DNA of 23,914 bases from DATDOY01 sp035293045 (GTDB taxonomy: Bacteria; Actinomycetota; Acidimicrobiia; IMCC26256; JACPCJ01), in contig DATDOY010000109.1 of assembly GCA_035293045.1 (NCBI GenBank), positions 1 through 23,914 on the forward strand, given 5' to 3'. Position 1 is the stretch's first letter. Each line of letters begins with the position of its first letter. This document shows positions 14,815 through 21,920 of the stretch, piece by piece. A program made the position numbers and the translations under genes. The notes under the pieces were generated by a model. That model saw only the letters and a program-made list of their open reading frames with translations. It did not search any database and was not told where the DNA came from.

Positions 14815-16068
14815 TTACCGGCTGTTGGTGGGCTCGCCCGGCGCCCTGAGGCCACAGACCCCCTGGAGTTGGGGCACCGGGCATCCCCCGCCGCCCCCGC
14901 TTGGCGTCGACGTGCTCGTCGTGGAGGTGCTCGTCGTGGACGTGCTCGTCGTGGACGTGCTCGTCGTGGAGGTGCTCGTGGCCGGCGGCTTCGGGCGCTC
15001 CGTCGCCGACTGGTGGCCCAAGGCCGTCCCCGGTGTGGAGGGCCCGCCCGGAAGGCGGGGGCGATCGACGAGGGAGCCGCTGCCGGGGCTGTCCCCGGAG
15101 CCACCGCCCGCTCCACGGCCGCCGGCGCGCTCGGCCCAGACGTCACCGAGCCATGGGAGGTCGGCGACGGTGCCGACGAAGCCGGGCGCGGTTGCGACGC
15201 TGGGTGTCGGCCGGCGGGCGGCCCCCCCGCCGTGGGCATCGGCCAGCGGCTCGGAGTTCTCGGGCGTGAACTGAGGGACGAAGTCAGGGGCGGGGCGCTC
15301 GGTGGTCTCGACGCGGGTGTCGTCCGAGCGCGTTCGGTGGCCGATCACCAGCGCGGAACCAAGGACCGCGATGGCGACGGCGGCGGTGACCCACTCGGTC
15401 GTCCGCTGGCCGAGCACCGCCGATTCGGGATCGGCGGCCGAGAGTCGGGCGGCGGCCGCGGTCGTCTGCCGCCGCATTCTGGCCAACAGCGCGCTCAACG
15501 GCGCGACGCCCCAGGCGCCCCGGTCGATGGCGCTCGCGAGCTTGGTCCGGGCCCGGCTGAGGACCGATTCGACCGCGCGCGGCGTTGAGCCGTCCTCCGC
15601 CGCGAGATCAGCGATGGAGCGGCCTTGGGCCACCTGACCGAGGAGGAGACGCCGCTCACGTTCGTGAAGTTCACCGAGAGCCCGGTGCGCTGCCCGCACG
15701 TCGGAACGCGCCAGGACCTCGTCGAGGGCACCGCCGGCGCGAGGGGTGTGGACCTCGGGGATCTCGTCGACGGGAACGGCCTGTCGCGCCATTCGCCGGA
15801 GCTCATCGATGCTGCACCGACGCGCCACCGTGGCCAGCCAGGCCCGCACGGGCTGGGCCGGATCGAGGTCGTCGAGGTGACACAGCGCCCGGACGTAGGT
15901 CTCTTGCACGACGTCGTCGGCGGTGGCTGAGTCACCCACGATGCCGCGGCTGACCGCGTGGAGATACTCCCGGTGCACCCACAGGTCCTCCAGCGTCACC
16001 GCCGGCCGGACATGATTCTTCGGGTCGTCGTCGAAACGACCCGATCGAATGGGCGAGGCGATCGCCAT
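14815..16068 (-). CDS. ECF-type sigma factor with C-terminal TM helix and Thr/Ser-repeat tail (upstream copy)
   Basis: The product is 417 aa and clearly paralogous to the next gene: LHAVSRGIVGDSATADDVVQETYVRAL (region 2, about 36-95), the identical block WLATVARRCSIDELRR, and GQVAQGRSIADLAAEDGSTPRAVESVLSRARTKL in region 4 (about 130-178). A membrane helix lies at about 226-243. The outer tail (244-417) is Gly/Pro-rich, then holds a Ser-Thr repeat (STSTT units, about 365-388) encoded by 15-bp tandem repeats, a Gly5 run and a Cys pair (Cys396, Cys405) in CPVPQLQGVC. The tail endings of the two copies thus match in plan: Gly-run, Cys, 7-8 residues, Cys preceded by GV. ATG 16068 follows GGGGAAGGGAC. 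It is divergent from the TPR membrane protein across a 211-bp repeat-rich region. A membrane-tethered, signal-released or signal-modulated sigma factor is the likely role. Confidence 0.9.
   Translation of the reverse strand: MAIASPIRSGRFDDDPKNHVRPAVTLEDLWVHREYLHAVSRGIVGDSATADDVVQETYVRALCHLDDLDPAQPVRAWLATVARRCSIDELRRMARQAVPVDEIPEVHTPRAGGALDEVLARSDVRAAHRALGELHERERRLLLGQVAQGRSIADLAAEDGSTPRAVESVLSRARTKLASAIDRGAWGVAPLSALLARMRRQTTAAAARLSAADPESAVLGQRTTEWVTAAVAIAVLGSALVIGHRTRSDDTRVETTERPAPDFVPQFTPENSEPLADAHGGGAARRPTPSVATAPGFVGTVADLPWLGDVWAERAGGRGAGGGSGDSPGSGSLVDRPRLPGGPSTPGTALGHQSATERPKPPATSTSTTSTSTTSTSTTSTSTTSTSTPSGGGGGCPVPQLQGVCGLRAPGEPTNSR
14911..14979. repeat. 15-bp tandem repeat (about 4.6 units) inside the sigma-factor tail
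   Basis: Four complete units of [C/G]GTGCTCGTCGTGGA (14911-14970) and a partial fifth differ only at the first base (C, G, C, C, G). On the coding strand each unit encodes five Ser/Thr residues, giving a rod-like, possibly glycosylated linker. Such in-frame repeats can change copy number by slippage or recombination without shifting the frame. Confidence 0.85.
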
Positions 16069-16279
16069 GTCCCTTCCCCGTGCCGAGTACGCGCTCGGAG
16101 GGCGCGTCGCCTTCCCCTGCCCGGTGAGGTCCGGACTCCCACCCGAGGATTCAGCGCGCGGCCCCGGTTTCCCTGCCTCCGTCCTCGGGAACCCGGCCCT
16201 TTTTTGACGGATCGCGGCCCTTGGTCTCCACCAAAAGGGATATATAGCCCAAAAACCTCGCAGCAGTACCATCGTCGGC
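16069..16279. promoter_or_regulatory. Divergent control region between sigma operon and TPR gene
   Basis: The right part is notably AT-richer than the rest of the window. Inverted repeats in order: CCGAG/CTCGG (16083-16098), CCCGAGGA/TCCTCGGG (16142-16189), CCCTTTT/AAAAGGG (16197-16239), TTGGT/ACCAA (16221-16234) and the near-palindrome GGGATATATAGCCC (16237-16250) with a central TATATA. Part of it lies in the leader of the sigma operon. The TATATA could serve as a -10 in either direction. Autoregulation by the sigma factors is plausible, but no clear matched -35/-10 pair could be assigned. Confidence 0.5.
16267..16272 (+). promoter_or_regulatory. Leaderless-type -10 box for the TPR gene
   Basis: TACCAT followed by 7 nt and GTG 16280. 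It fits the TAnnnT pattern seen at other starts in this window. There is no Shine-Dalgarno at this GTG. Confidence 0.45.
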
Positions 16280-19200
16280 GTGGCGCGGCGCCGGGGCGAT
16301 GCCCTCCTCGACGGCTTCCTCGCGGTGGTGCTCGCCTCCGCCGTGGCGTTCCCGTTTGCGGCCCGCGCCGCGGCCAACGACCCCGGGGTGCGGCGCGCAG
16401 CTCACGACACCAGCGCCGAGCTTGCGCCGTTGCGCCGGTCCCCGGCGGGCGACCTTCGCCCGCTTCCGGTGATGCCCGACGGCGGCCGGGCGTCGGCCGC
16501 CATCGATGCCGGGGCGATCCGAACCCCTGCTGCGTTGCGGTCGGCCGTCGTCGAAGTCGGCGCCTCGGTCTTGGGAGCGGAAGCCGCCGAGGCGCTCGCC
16601 GCATTGGCCGAGGTGACCGAGCCCTATCTGCCCTTTTCGCCCGAGACCGAGGAAGATGGCTTCACGCCCCGGTATCCCTACCGATGGCCGGAGATTGAGA
16701 CGGTCCTCGCGGGGCTCGCGTTCACCGGCGGGTCGGCTCAGGACGCGTCATCGAGGGTCGTGTCGGATCTCGGCGCGCTGTACACCCTCGCGGGGTCGCA
16801 CTTCATCGCCGAGTTCCCCAATGCGGGGCCCATTGCCTACGCGCTCGCCGACCGGGCCCGCACCGACGGCCGCTGTGAGTCGCAACTCAATCTCGCCGTC
16901 GTCGTGATGGCCGACGTTCCAGCGGTGCCGATCCCTGCGATCCAAGAGCTCGACGAGGCGGAGCGGCGATGTGGGAACGATCCGACGCCGCGCTGGCTTC
17001 GAGGCGAGTACCTGGCGCAGGTGGCTCTGGGCGTCCACGGCGAGACGCCGGCCGAAGTCGAGGAAGCGTCCCGGGCGTATCGGGAGGAGGCGATCGCGGC
17101 CTTTCGCGATCTCCAAGACACGCTCCCCGGGTCGCCGGCGGGGTGGGCGGGGGAGGCCGACGTCGAGCTCATGGACGCCTACGCCGAATCCGGCCTGAGT
17201 CCATTCGTCGCTCGGGGCCACTTCCAGCGCGCGCGTGCGCTGCTCGAGCGCGCCGCCGAGTTGAGCGACGACCCGGACATCGACCTCGGTCTGGCCCGGG
17301 TGCACGCGGGCCTGGGCCGTCACGACGAAGCGGTGGCATCGCTCGAGCGCGCCGTCGCCGCGACGCCCGATCGGGCGGTCCTCGTCCTGCGGCTCGCCGA
17401 GCAGCTCGAGCACACGGGCGATTTCGCCCGAGCGGCGGCGGCCGTCTCCGACGTGCTCGAGGGGAGGGCGGCCCTTCCCGACGGGTCCACCGTGGTCCCC
17501 GTCGCGCACTCGCTCAACGTGCCCGTCGCCGACGAGGACGGCCCCTCACGGTTGACGCTCCGCGGTTCCACGTCCGCCGAGGCGTCCTTCCCGATCGCGG
17601 GCGCGGGAGGGGAGGGGGCGGGTGGCGTGGCCGATCTGTCGTTCCTTCCCGAGTTCCGCGACGTCCCCGGCGTGACCGGCCACGACCGGTGGTGCCCAGC
17701 GTGGACCTTGGCGCGCGATCTGATCCTCGCCGGCGACGCGGCGCGGGGGGTCACGCTGATTCCCGAGGACGGGTTCTTCGACGTTCGTCCAATCTCGGGT
17801 GGGTACCCGGGGGTCTGCCGCGGCGCCCCGGCCGCCGAAGACGCCGTGCTCCTCGCCGCCATCGCGGCGGTCGAAGCGGGCGATGAGGTGCCATCGGATG
17901 GGCCGCCTCTCGCCGCGGTCCACGACGCCCGCCAAGAGCTGTGGCGCTTCGCCGGAGACCTCGATCGGGCCGCGGCCGCCGCGGCGGAGTGGCGCGCCGC
18001 AGCGCCCGACGACCCGCGGGCCAGCGATCGCGCCGGCGAAATCGCGTATCTCGACGGGAACTTCGACGGGGCGGCTGAGCATTTCGAGCAGGCCGCCGCG
18101 GACGCCGACGACGCGCACGCGCTCATCGAGGCGGAAGCACTCCTCAAGCTCGGGACGGTCCGCGAGCTCGCCGGAGCGCTACGCGACGCGCGCGCTCCGC
18201 TCATGGAGGCCGACGCGCTGGCATCGGGCTTGTTCGAGCGGCAGCGCCGCGCCGCGCGCGCCATCGAGTCGGCGTCGTTCGATGAGGAGATTGATCCCGA
18301 CGTGCTCGCCGCCTTCGACATCGACGGTGCCACGGCTGCCTACATCTCCTACAACGCGCGCACCCAGTTGGGTGACACCGCGCTCCGCGGCCGCCGCTAC
18401 GAGGATGCCGCGGAGGCGTACGCCTCCGCGCACGAGCGGGAGGACGACCTTCCGCCCTCGGGTTCGACGCGCCTGACGCGCCCGGAGGTGCTCGACAACA
18501 ACGAGGCCCTCGTCCTCATCAAGCTCGACCGGCCTCGCGAGGGGCTCGCGGCGGCGACCGCCGCGGTTGGCGCCGATCCTGCGAACCCCCTGTTCCTCGA
18601 GAACCAGGCGTTTGCCCTGCGGCGGCTCGGGCGTCTCGACGAGGCTGTCCCCGTTCTCGAGCGAGCCCTCGAATCCGACCCGACGCTCTACACCGCGGCC
18701 AACGACCTCGCGGTGATCCGCGCCCGCCAGGAGCGATTCACGGAGGCCGCGGCGCTCCTCCGTTCCGCGCTCGACGCCGAACCTGCGTACGCGCTGGGGG
18801 CGTTCAATCTCGGGGTTGTGCTCGAGCGGCGCGGCCCCGGGCACCTGTTGGAAGCTCAGGGCCTGTTGGGCGCGGCGGTGGAGGCCGACCGCGACCTGCG
18901 CAATGCCGATCGCGTCCCCACCTTCGATGACGAGCCGTTCTTCACCACGCTCGACCTCTCGAAGCCGCTTCCGGCCGACTGGCATTTCGCCAACTCCACT
19001 CGCCGAACGACCGCCCTGCTCGCAGGGACGGTGGCGTTGTTGGTGCTGGTGCAGCTGGGTACCGCGGCGTTCCAGGAGGTGGCCAGCGACACGGTGCAGG
19101 ACCGAGCGCTCGAGTCTCGCGAGCGCCGCCGCCGCCGGCGCTTTCCCTCGTGGATCGCGGTGCTCGTCACCTTCGGCGCCTTTCTCTATCCGCTCGCACA

Positions 19201-19672
19201 GTCGAAGGGGTCGACGACGACCGAATATGTCGGTGTCGGGGTGGGCGTGCTGGCGATCGCGGGGGTCTACCTCCGCGCGCGCCGGTGGGTGCGGCGTCGC
19301 TACCCGGTCGTCGTCGCCGAATACACGTGGGCGCCCACCGCGGTGATCGGCGTCGCCGCAACCGTGGCGGGACTGGGCTTCGCTCCCCTCCCCGTTGCCG
19401 AAGAGGAAGGCCCGAAGGCCGTGTCGTGGATCCACGCCGCCGGCCCGGCGTCCCTCGCCGCGGTCAGCGCCCTGTTGCTGGGGCTGGGCGCGGTGACGCA
19501 CGTGCCGTTGACCCGGTCGCTCGGCGTCGCCGCGCTGGTGATGACGGCGTCGACCCTCGTGCCTGTGCGCCCGCTGGATGGGGGAGTCGTGGCGGGGGAT
19601 CGCGTCCGCAAGCTCACGATCGACGCGGTGATGGTGACGCTGGCGATCCTGTTCACGTTCGGGGTGCTCTGA
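16280..19672 (+). CDS. Large TPR membrane protein with degenerate M50 (site-2-protease-like) C-terminus
   Basis: The product is 1130 aa. MARRRGD and a hydrophobic segment (about 10-30) form a signal anchor. TPR-like helical repeats follow at about 340-400, 550-620 and 735-880 (for example GLGRHDEAVASLERAVAATPD and RRLGRLDEAVPVLERALESDP). A non-repeat insert contains two Cys (472, 513). From about 908 there are six or seven membrane segments. Positive-inside reasoning (RERRRRRR after the first, RARRWVRRR after the third) puts the TPR part outside the membrane. The segment AAGPASLAAVSALLLGLG...VPVRPLDGG (PLDGG at 1098-1102) looks like the GP-x-N and LDG core of M50 proteases, but no HExxH is present, so it should be inactive. 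The gene is divergent from the sigma-factor pair. It may sense or bind their outer tails; that is inference. GTG 16280 is the start, supported by TACCAT 7 nt upstream. Confidence 0.85.
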   Translation: MARRRGDALLDGFLAVVLASAVAFPFAARAAANDPGVRRAAHDTSAELAPLRRSPAGDLRPLPVMPDGGRASAAIDAGAIRTPAALRSAVVEVGASVLGAEAAEALAALAEVTEPYLPFSPETEEDGFTPRYPYRWPEIETVLAGLAFTGGSAQDASSRVVSDLGALYTLAGSHFIAEFPNAGPIAYALADRARTDGRCESQLNLAVVVMADVPAVPIPAIQELDEAERRCGNDPTPRWLRGEYLAQVALGVHGETPAEVEEASRAYREEAIAAFRDLQDTLPGSPAGWAGEADVELMDAYAESGLSPFVARGHFQRARALLERAAELSDDPDIDLGLARVHAGLGRHDEAVASLERAVAATPDRAVLVLRLAEQLEHTGDFARAAAAVSDVLEGRAALPDGSTVVPVAHSLNVPVADEDGPSRLTLRGSTSAEASFPIAGAGGEGAGGVADLSFLPEFRDVPGVTGHDRWCPAWTLARDLILAGDAARGVTLIPEDGFFDVRPISGGYPGVCRGAPAAEDAVLLAAIAAVEAGDEVPSDGPPLAAVHDARQELWRFAGDLDRAAAAAAEWRAAAPDDPRASDRAGEIAYLDGNFDGAAEHFEQAAADADDAHALIEAEALLKLGTVRELAGALRDARAPLMEADALASGLFERQRRAARAIESASFDEEIDPDVLAAFDIDGATAAYISYNARTQLGDTALRGRRYEDAAEAYASAHEREDDLPPSGSTRLTRPEVLDNNEALVLIKLDRPREGLAAATAAVGADPANPLFLENQAFALRRLGRLDEAVPVLERALESDPTLYTAANDLAVIRARQERFTEAAALLRSALDAEPAYALGAFNLGVVLERRGPGHLLEAQGLLGAAVEADRDLRNADRVPTFDDEPFFTTLDLSKPLPADWHFANSTRRTTALLAGTVALLVLVQLGTAAFQEVASDTVQDRALESRERRRRRRFPSWIAVLVTFGAFLYPLAQSKGSTTTEYVGVGVGVLAIAGVYLRARRWVRRRYPVVVAEYTWAPTAVIGVAATVAGLGFAPLPVAEEEGPKAVSWIHAAGPASLAAVSALLLGLGAVTHVPLTRSLGVAALVMTASTLVPVRPLDGGVVAGDRVRKLTIDAVMVTLAILFTFGVL

Positions 19673-19690
19673 CCCTGGAGAACGGCAGGC

Positions 19691-20182
19691 TCAGCTGAGG
19701 TCGCAGCCGTCCATTTCGCGGAGCGGCTCCGCGATCAGCTCGATCCGCTCGCCGTCGGGACCACGGAAGTAGATGGAGAGCGGAATCTCGTCGTTGGCGC
19801 CGAAATACTTCACGCCCTCGGCGTCGAGGCGGTCGCGGACGGCCGCGAAGGTCTCGACGGTCACGGAGATGGCGACGTGCTGCATGGAGCCCAGCGTCTC
19901 GAGCCACGGCGGAACCTCGAGGCCGGGGAAGTCGAAGAAGGCCAGCAGGTTGTCGTTGCCCAGATCGAAGAAGAAGTGCGCCGATCCCTGGTAGTCGCGG
20001 TTCTCCATGATCTCGATCAGGGGGAACCCGAGGACGTCCTGGTAGAAGCGCACGGTCCTGTCGGCGTCCGAACAAATCAGGGCGAGGTGGTGGATGCCCC
20101 GAGCCGTCGACGCCGGACGTTCGTCCTTGGCGCGGAGGTGCGTCTGCGCGAGTCCGGCCGCACGCTGCTCGAAGTCGCTCAT
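19691..20182 (-). CDS. VOC (glyoxalase/bleomycin-resistance/dioxygenase) family protein
   Basis: The product is 163 aa, a single vicinal-oxygen-chelate unit of two beta-alpha-beta-beta-beta modules. Visible features are GIHHLALICSDADRTVRFYQDVLGFPL (29-55, metal His31/32), the second module start MQHVAISV (His102), and the closing FRGPDGERIELI (Glu148). This pattern suits a metal-dependent lyase, isomerase or ring-cleaving dioxygenase; the substrate cannot be named. A 28-residue N-terminal extension before the first strand is somewhat longer than usual. ATG 20182 has TAGCCT 8 nt upstream, pointing to a leaderless mRNA with its own promoter overlapping the end of the kinase gene 16 bp away. It is convergent with the TPR gene (18-bp gap). 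Confidence 0.88.
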   Translation of the reverse strand: MSDFEQRAAGLAQTHLRAKDERPASTARGIHHLALICSDADRTVRFYQDVLGFPLIEIMENRDYQGSAHFFFDLGNDNLLAFFDFPGLEVPPWLETLGSMQHVAISVTVETFAAVRDRLDAEGVKYFGANDEIPLSIYFRGPDGERIELIAEPLREMDGCDLS

Positions 20183-20190
20183 GTGCGAGA

Positions 20191-20196
20191 AGGCTA
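20191..20196 (-). promoter_or_regulatory. Leaderless-type -10 box for the VOC gene
   Basis: TAGCCT on the minus strand, 8 nt before ATG 20182, lies only 2 bases after the stop codon of the upstream kinase gene. Confidence 0.5.
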
Positions 20197-20198
20197 GG

Positions 20199-21767
20199 TC
20201 AGTCGTCGCCCTTGTCCCTGCCCTTGCCCGGGCGATCGTCGTCCTCCTCGGGCGGGCCGAGCGAGAAGCGGACGTCGACCGCCGTCCCGCGCTCGACCGT
20301 CGTTCCGGGCGGGGGACTCTGGTCGACCACGACGCCGGCGGGTTCGTCCGACTCGACGGGATCGGAGCGGCCCACGACGAGGCCGGCGTCCGTGATCGTG
20401 GCGGCGATGGCGTCGGCGTCCGACGCTCCCCTCAGGTCGGGCACCGTGCAGCACGGTGGGACGCCGGTCGACACGTCGAGCGCGACCAGGCTGTTGGATT
20501 CGACGCGGGCGCCGGGTGGCAACGTCTGGTTGAGCACGGTTCCTTTGGGCGCGGCGCCGTCGGTTTCGGTGCTCTCGACGCGCAGGCCCCGTTCTTCGGC
20601 CGCCGTGGTGGCGTCGTCGATGGACATCCCGGTGAGGGTCGGAACCTCGACGAGGCTCGGCGCGTCCGTGATCTTGGCGACCACGAGCCCGGACACCAAG
20701 ACGCTCAGGATGACGAGCACCAAGAACAGGCCGCCGCGCCGGGCCCACGGTCGGGGGTTTCGCCGGTGGGTCGGGGCCTGCGGGCTCACCGACGGCGCCG
20801 GAGTGGGCATCGGCATCTGCGCCGTCTCACCCGAAGACACGGGGATCCCGGCGATCTCGGTGACGGCCGCGCTGGCCGCCGTCGCGACGCCAGCTCCAAC
20901 CCCGGGCGGCGTCGGCGCCTCGTGGGCGCGACGGAGCTCTTGCCGCATTTCCCCCACTGACGGGAACCGTTCGGCCGGATCGCGCGCGAGGGCGCGCATC
21001 ACGACGTCGGCGATGGCGGGGTTCACCTCGGGCAGCCGCTCGCGCAACGGGGTGGGCGCCACCTGGATGCGCGCGATGGCGGCGGCGGCGGGCGTCGACC
21101 CCTCGAACGGGAGGGTGCCGGTCAACGCCTCGTAGATGACGAGTGCCGCGGCGTACTGGTCGGTACCGGGCGTGGGGTCGCCGCCTTCGAGTTGCTCGGG
21201 AGCGAGGTAATGGGCGGTTCCGATGACCGTGCCGGTGTCGGTGAGGCGCGTCACGGTGTCGTGCGCGGTGCGTGCGATGCCGAAGTCGGTCACCTTCACG
21301 CGCCCCTCGTCGGAGAGGAGCACGTTGCCCGGCGTCACGTCGCGGTGCACGATGCCCGCCGCGTGCGCGGCTTCGAGGGCCGCGAGCAACCCGTCGGCGA
21401 CGTGCACGGCTTCTTCCGTCGACAGGGGCCCTCGCCGCACCGCGTTGGCGAGGGTTTCACCGCGCACCAACTCCATGACGATGCCGGGCGTTCCGCCGTT
21501 CACCACGTCGTACACCGACGCGACGTTGGGATGCGTGAAGGAAGCGGCGGTGCGCGCTTCGCGCCGGAACCGCTCCGTCGCCCCCGGGTCGTTGGCGAGA
21601 TCCTCCCGGAGCACCTTGATCGCCACGTCGCGCTCGATGTGCTCGTCGTGGGCGCGCCACACCTCGCCCATGCCGCCCCAGGCCAGCCGCTCCTCCAAGC
21701 GGTACCGGCCGCTGAGGCGGTCGCCCTGTTGTACGTGGTCTGCTGCTGCCAGACGCGCATCCGCCAC
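20199..21767 (-). CDS. PknB-type Ser/Thr protein kinase with two PASTA domains
   Basis: The product is 522 aa. The cytoplasmic kinase domain covers about 21-280: Gly-loop LAWGGMGEVWRA (28-39), catalytic Lys51 in VAIKVL, HRD (141-143), Asn148, DFG (161-163) and APEQ (189-192). The usual Lys of HRDxKPxN is Thr145 here (HRDVTPGN). A Pro/Ala-rich juxtamembrane linker leads to one TM helix (about 346-364), then two outer PASTA domains (about 370-434 and 439-504) and an acidic/basic tail. PASTA kinases bind muropeptides or lipid II and control cell-wall growth. Two PASTA units is fewer than in mycobacterial PknB (four). GTG 21767 is chosen because a perfect AAGGAGG (21774-21780) lies 6 nt upstream; the longer frame from 21824 reads through that site and a leader hairpin. 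It is divergent from the ligase gene. Confidence 0.93.
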   Translation of the reverse strand: MADARLAAADHVQQGDRLSGRYRLEERLAWGGMGEVWRAHDEHIERDVAIKVLREDLANDPGATERFRREARTAASFTHPNVASVYDVVNGGTPGIVMELVRGETLANAVRRGPLSTEEAVHVADGLLAALEAAHAAGIVHRDVTPGNVLLSDEGRVKVTDFGIARTAHDTVTRLTDTGTVIGTAHYLAPEQLEGGDPTPGTDQYAAALVIYEALTGTLPFEGSTPAAAAIARIQVAPTPLRERLPEVNPAIADVVMRALARDPAERFPSVGEMRQELRRAHEAPTPPGVGAGVATAASAAVTEIAGIPVSSGETAQMPMPTPAPSVSPQAPTHRRNPRPWARRGGLFLVLVILSVLVSGLVVAKITDAPSLVEVPTLTGMSIDDATTAAEERGLRVESTETDGAAPKGTVLNQTLPPGARVESNSLVALDVSTGVPPCCTVPDLRGASDADAIAATITDAGLVVGRSDPVESDEPAGVVVDQSPPPGTTVERGTAVDVRFSLGPPEEDDDRPGKGRDKGDD

Positions 21768-21773
21768 CGCGTG

Positions 21774-21780
21774 CCTCCTT
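21774..21780 (-). promoter_or_regulatory. Strong Shine-Dalgarno fixing the kinase start
   Basis: AAGGAGG on the minus strand, 6 nt before GTG 21767. It is the best ribosome binding site in the window and decides for the GTG over the upstream ATG at 21824. Confidence 0.8.
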
Positions 21781-21783
21781 GAC

Positions 21784-21807
21784 GTGGGTGAGTACCCGCC
21801 CACCCAC
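21784..21807 (-). promoter_or_regulatory. Leader hairpin upstream of the kinase Shine-Dalgarno
   Basis: GTGGGTG (21784-21790) and CACCCAC (21801-21807) pair perfectly around a 10-nt loop, ending 3 nt before the AAGGAGG. It could affect translation or transcription of the kinase gene. No known riboswitch class is recognised. Confidence 0.35.
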
Positions 21808-21920
21808 AGATTCCAATCGCCCACGAGCCAGTCTCGGAAACGCCCAGATCCGGTTTGGGGGGGGATCCGTGCCTACCGGCCGTCCAGGAAGGCCCGGGAC
21901 CGATGGGCCAGGATGGGCGG

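Noticed and set aside
14911..14979. CRISPR-like direct repeats
   Set aside because: The units are contiguous without spacers and encode an in-frame Ser/Thr repeat.
13414..16068. Separate anti-sigma factor gene near the ECF genes
   Set aside because: No reading frame with a zinc-finger (HxxxCxxC) or other anti-sigma domain is present; the flanking genes are nagA and the TPR protein.
18179..19501. 440-codon minus-strand frame opposite the TPR gene
   Set aside because: Arg/Gly/Glu-rich composition typical of shadows; the plus strand has TPR repeats and TM segments.
16280..19672. Calling the large protein an active M50 protease
   Set aside because: The PLDGG and GP-x segments are present but I find no HExxH anywhere, so catalysis is not supported.
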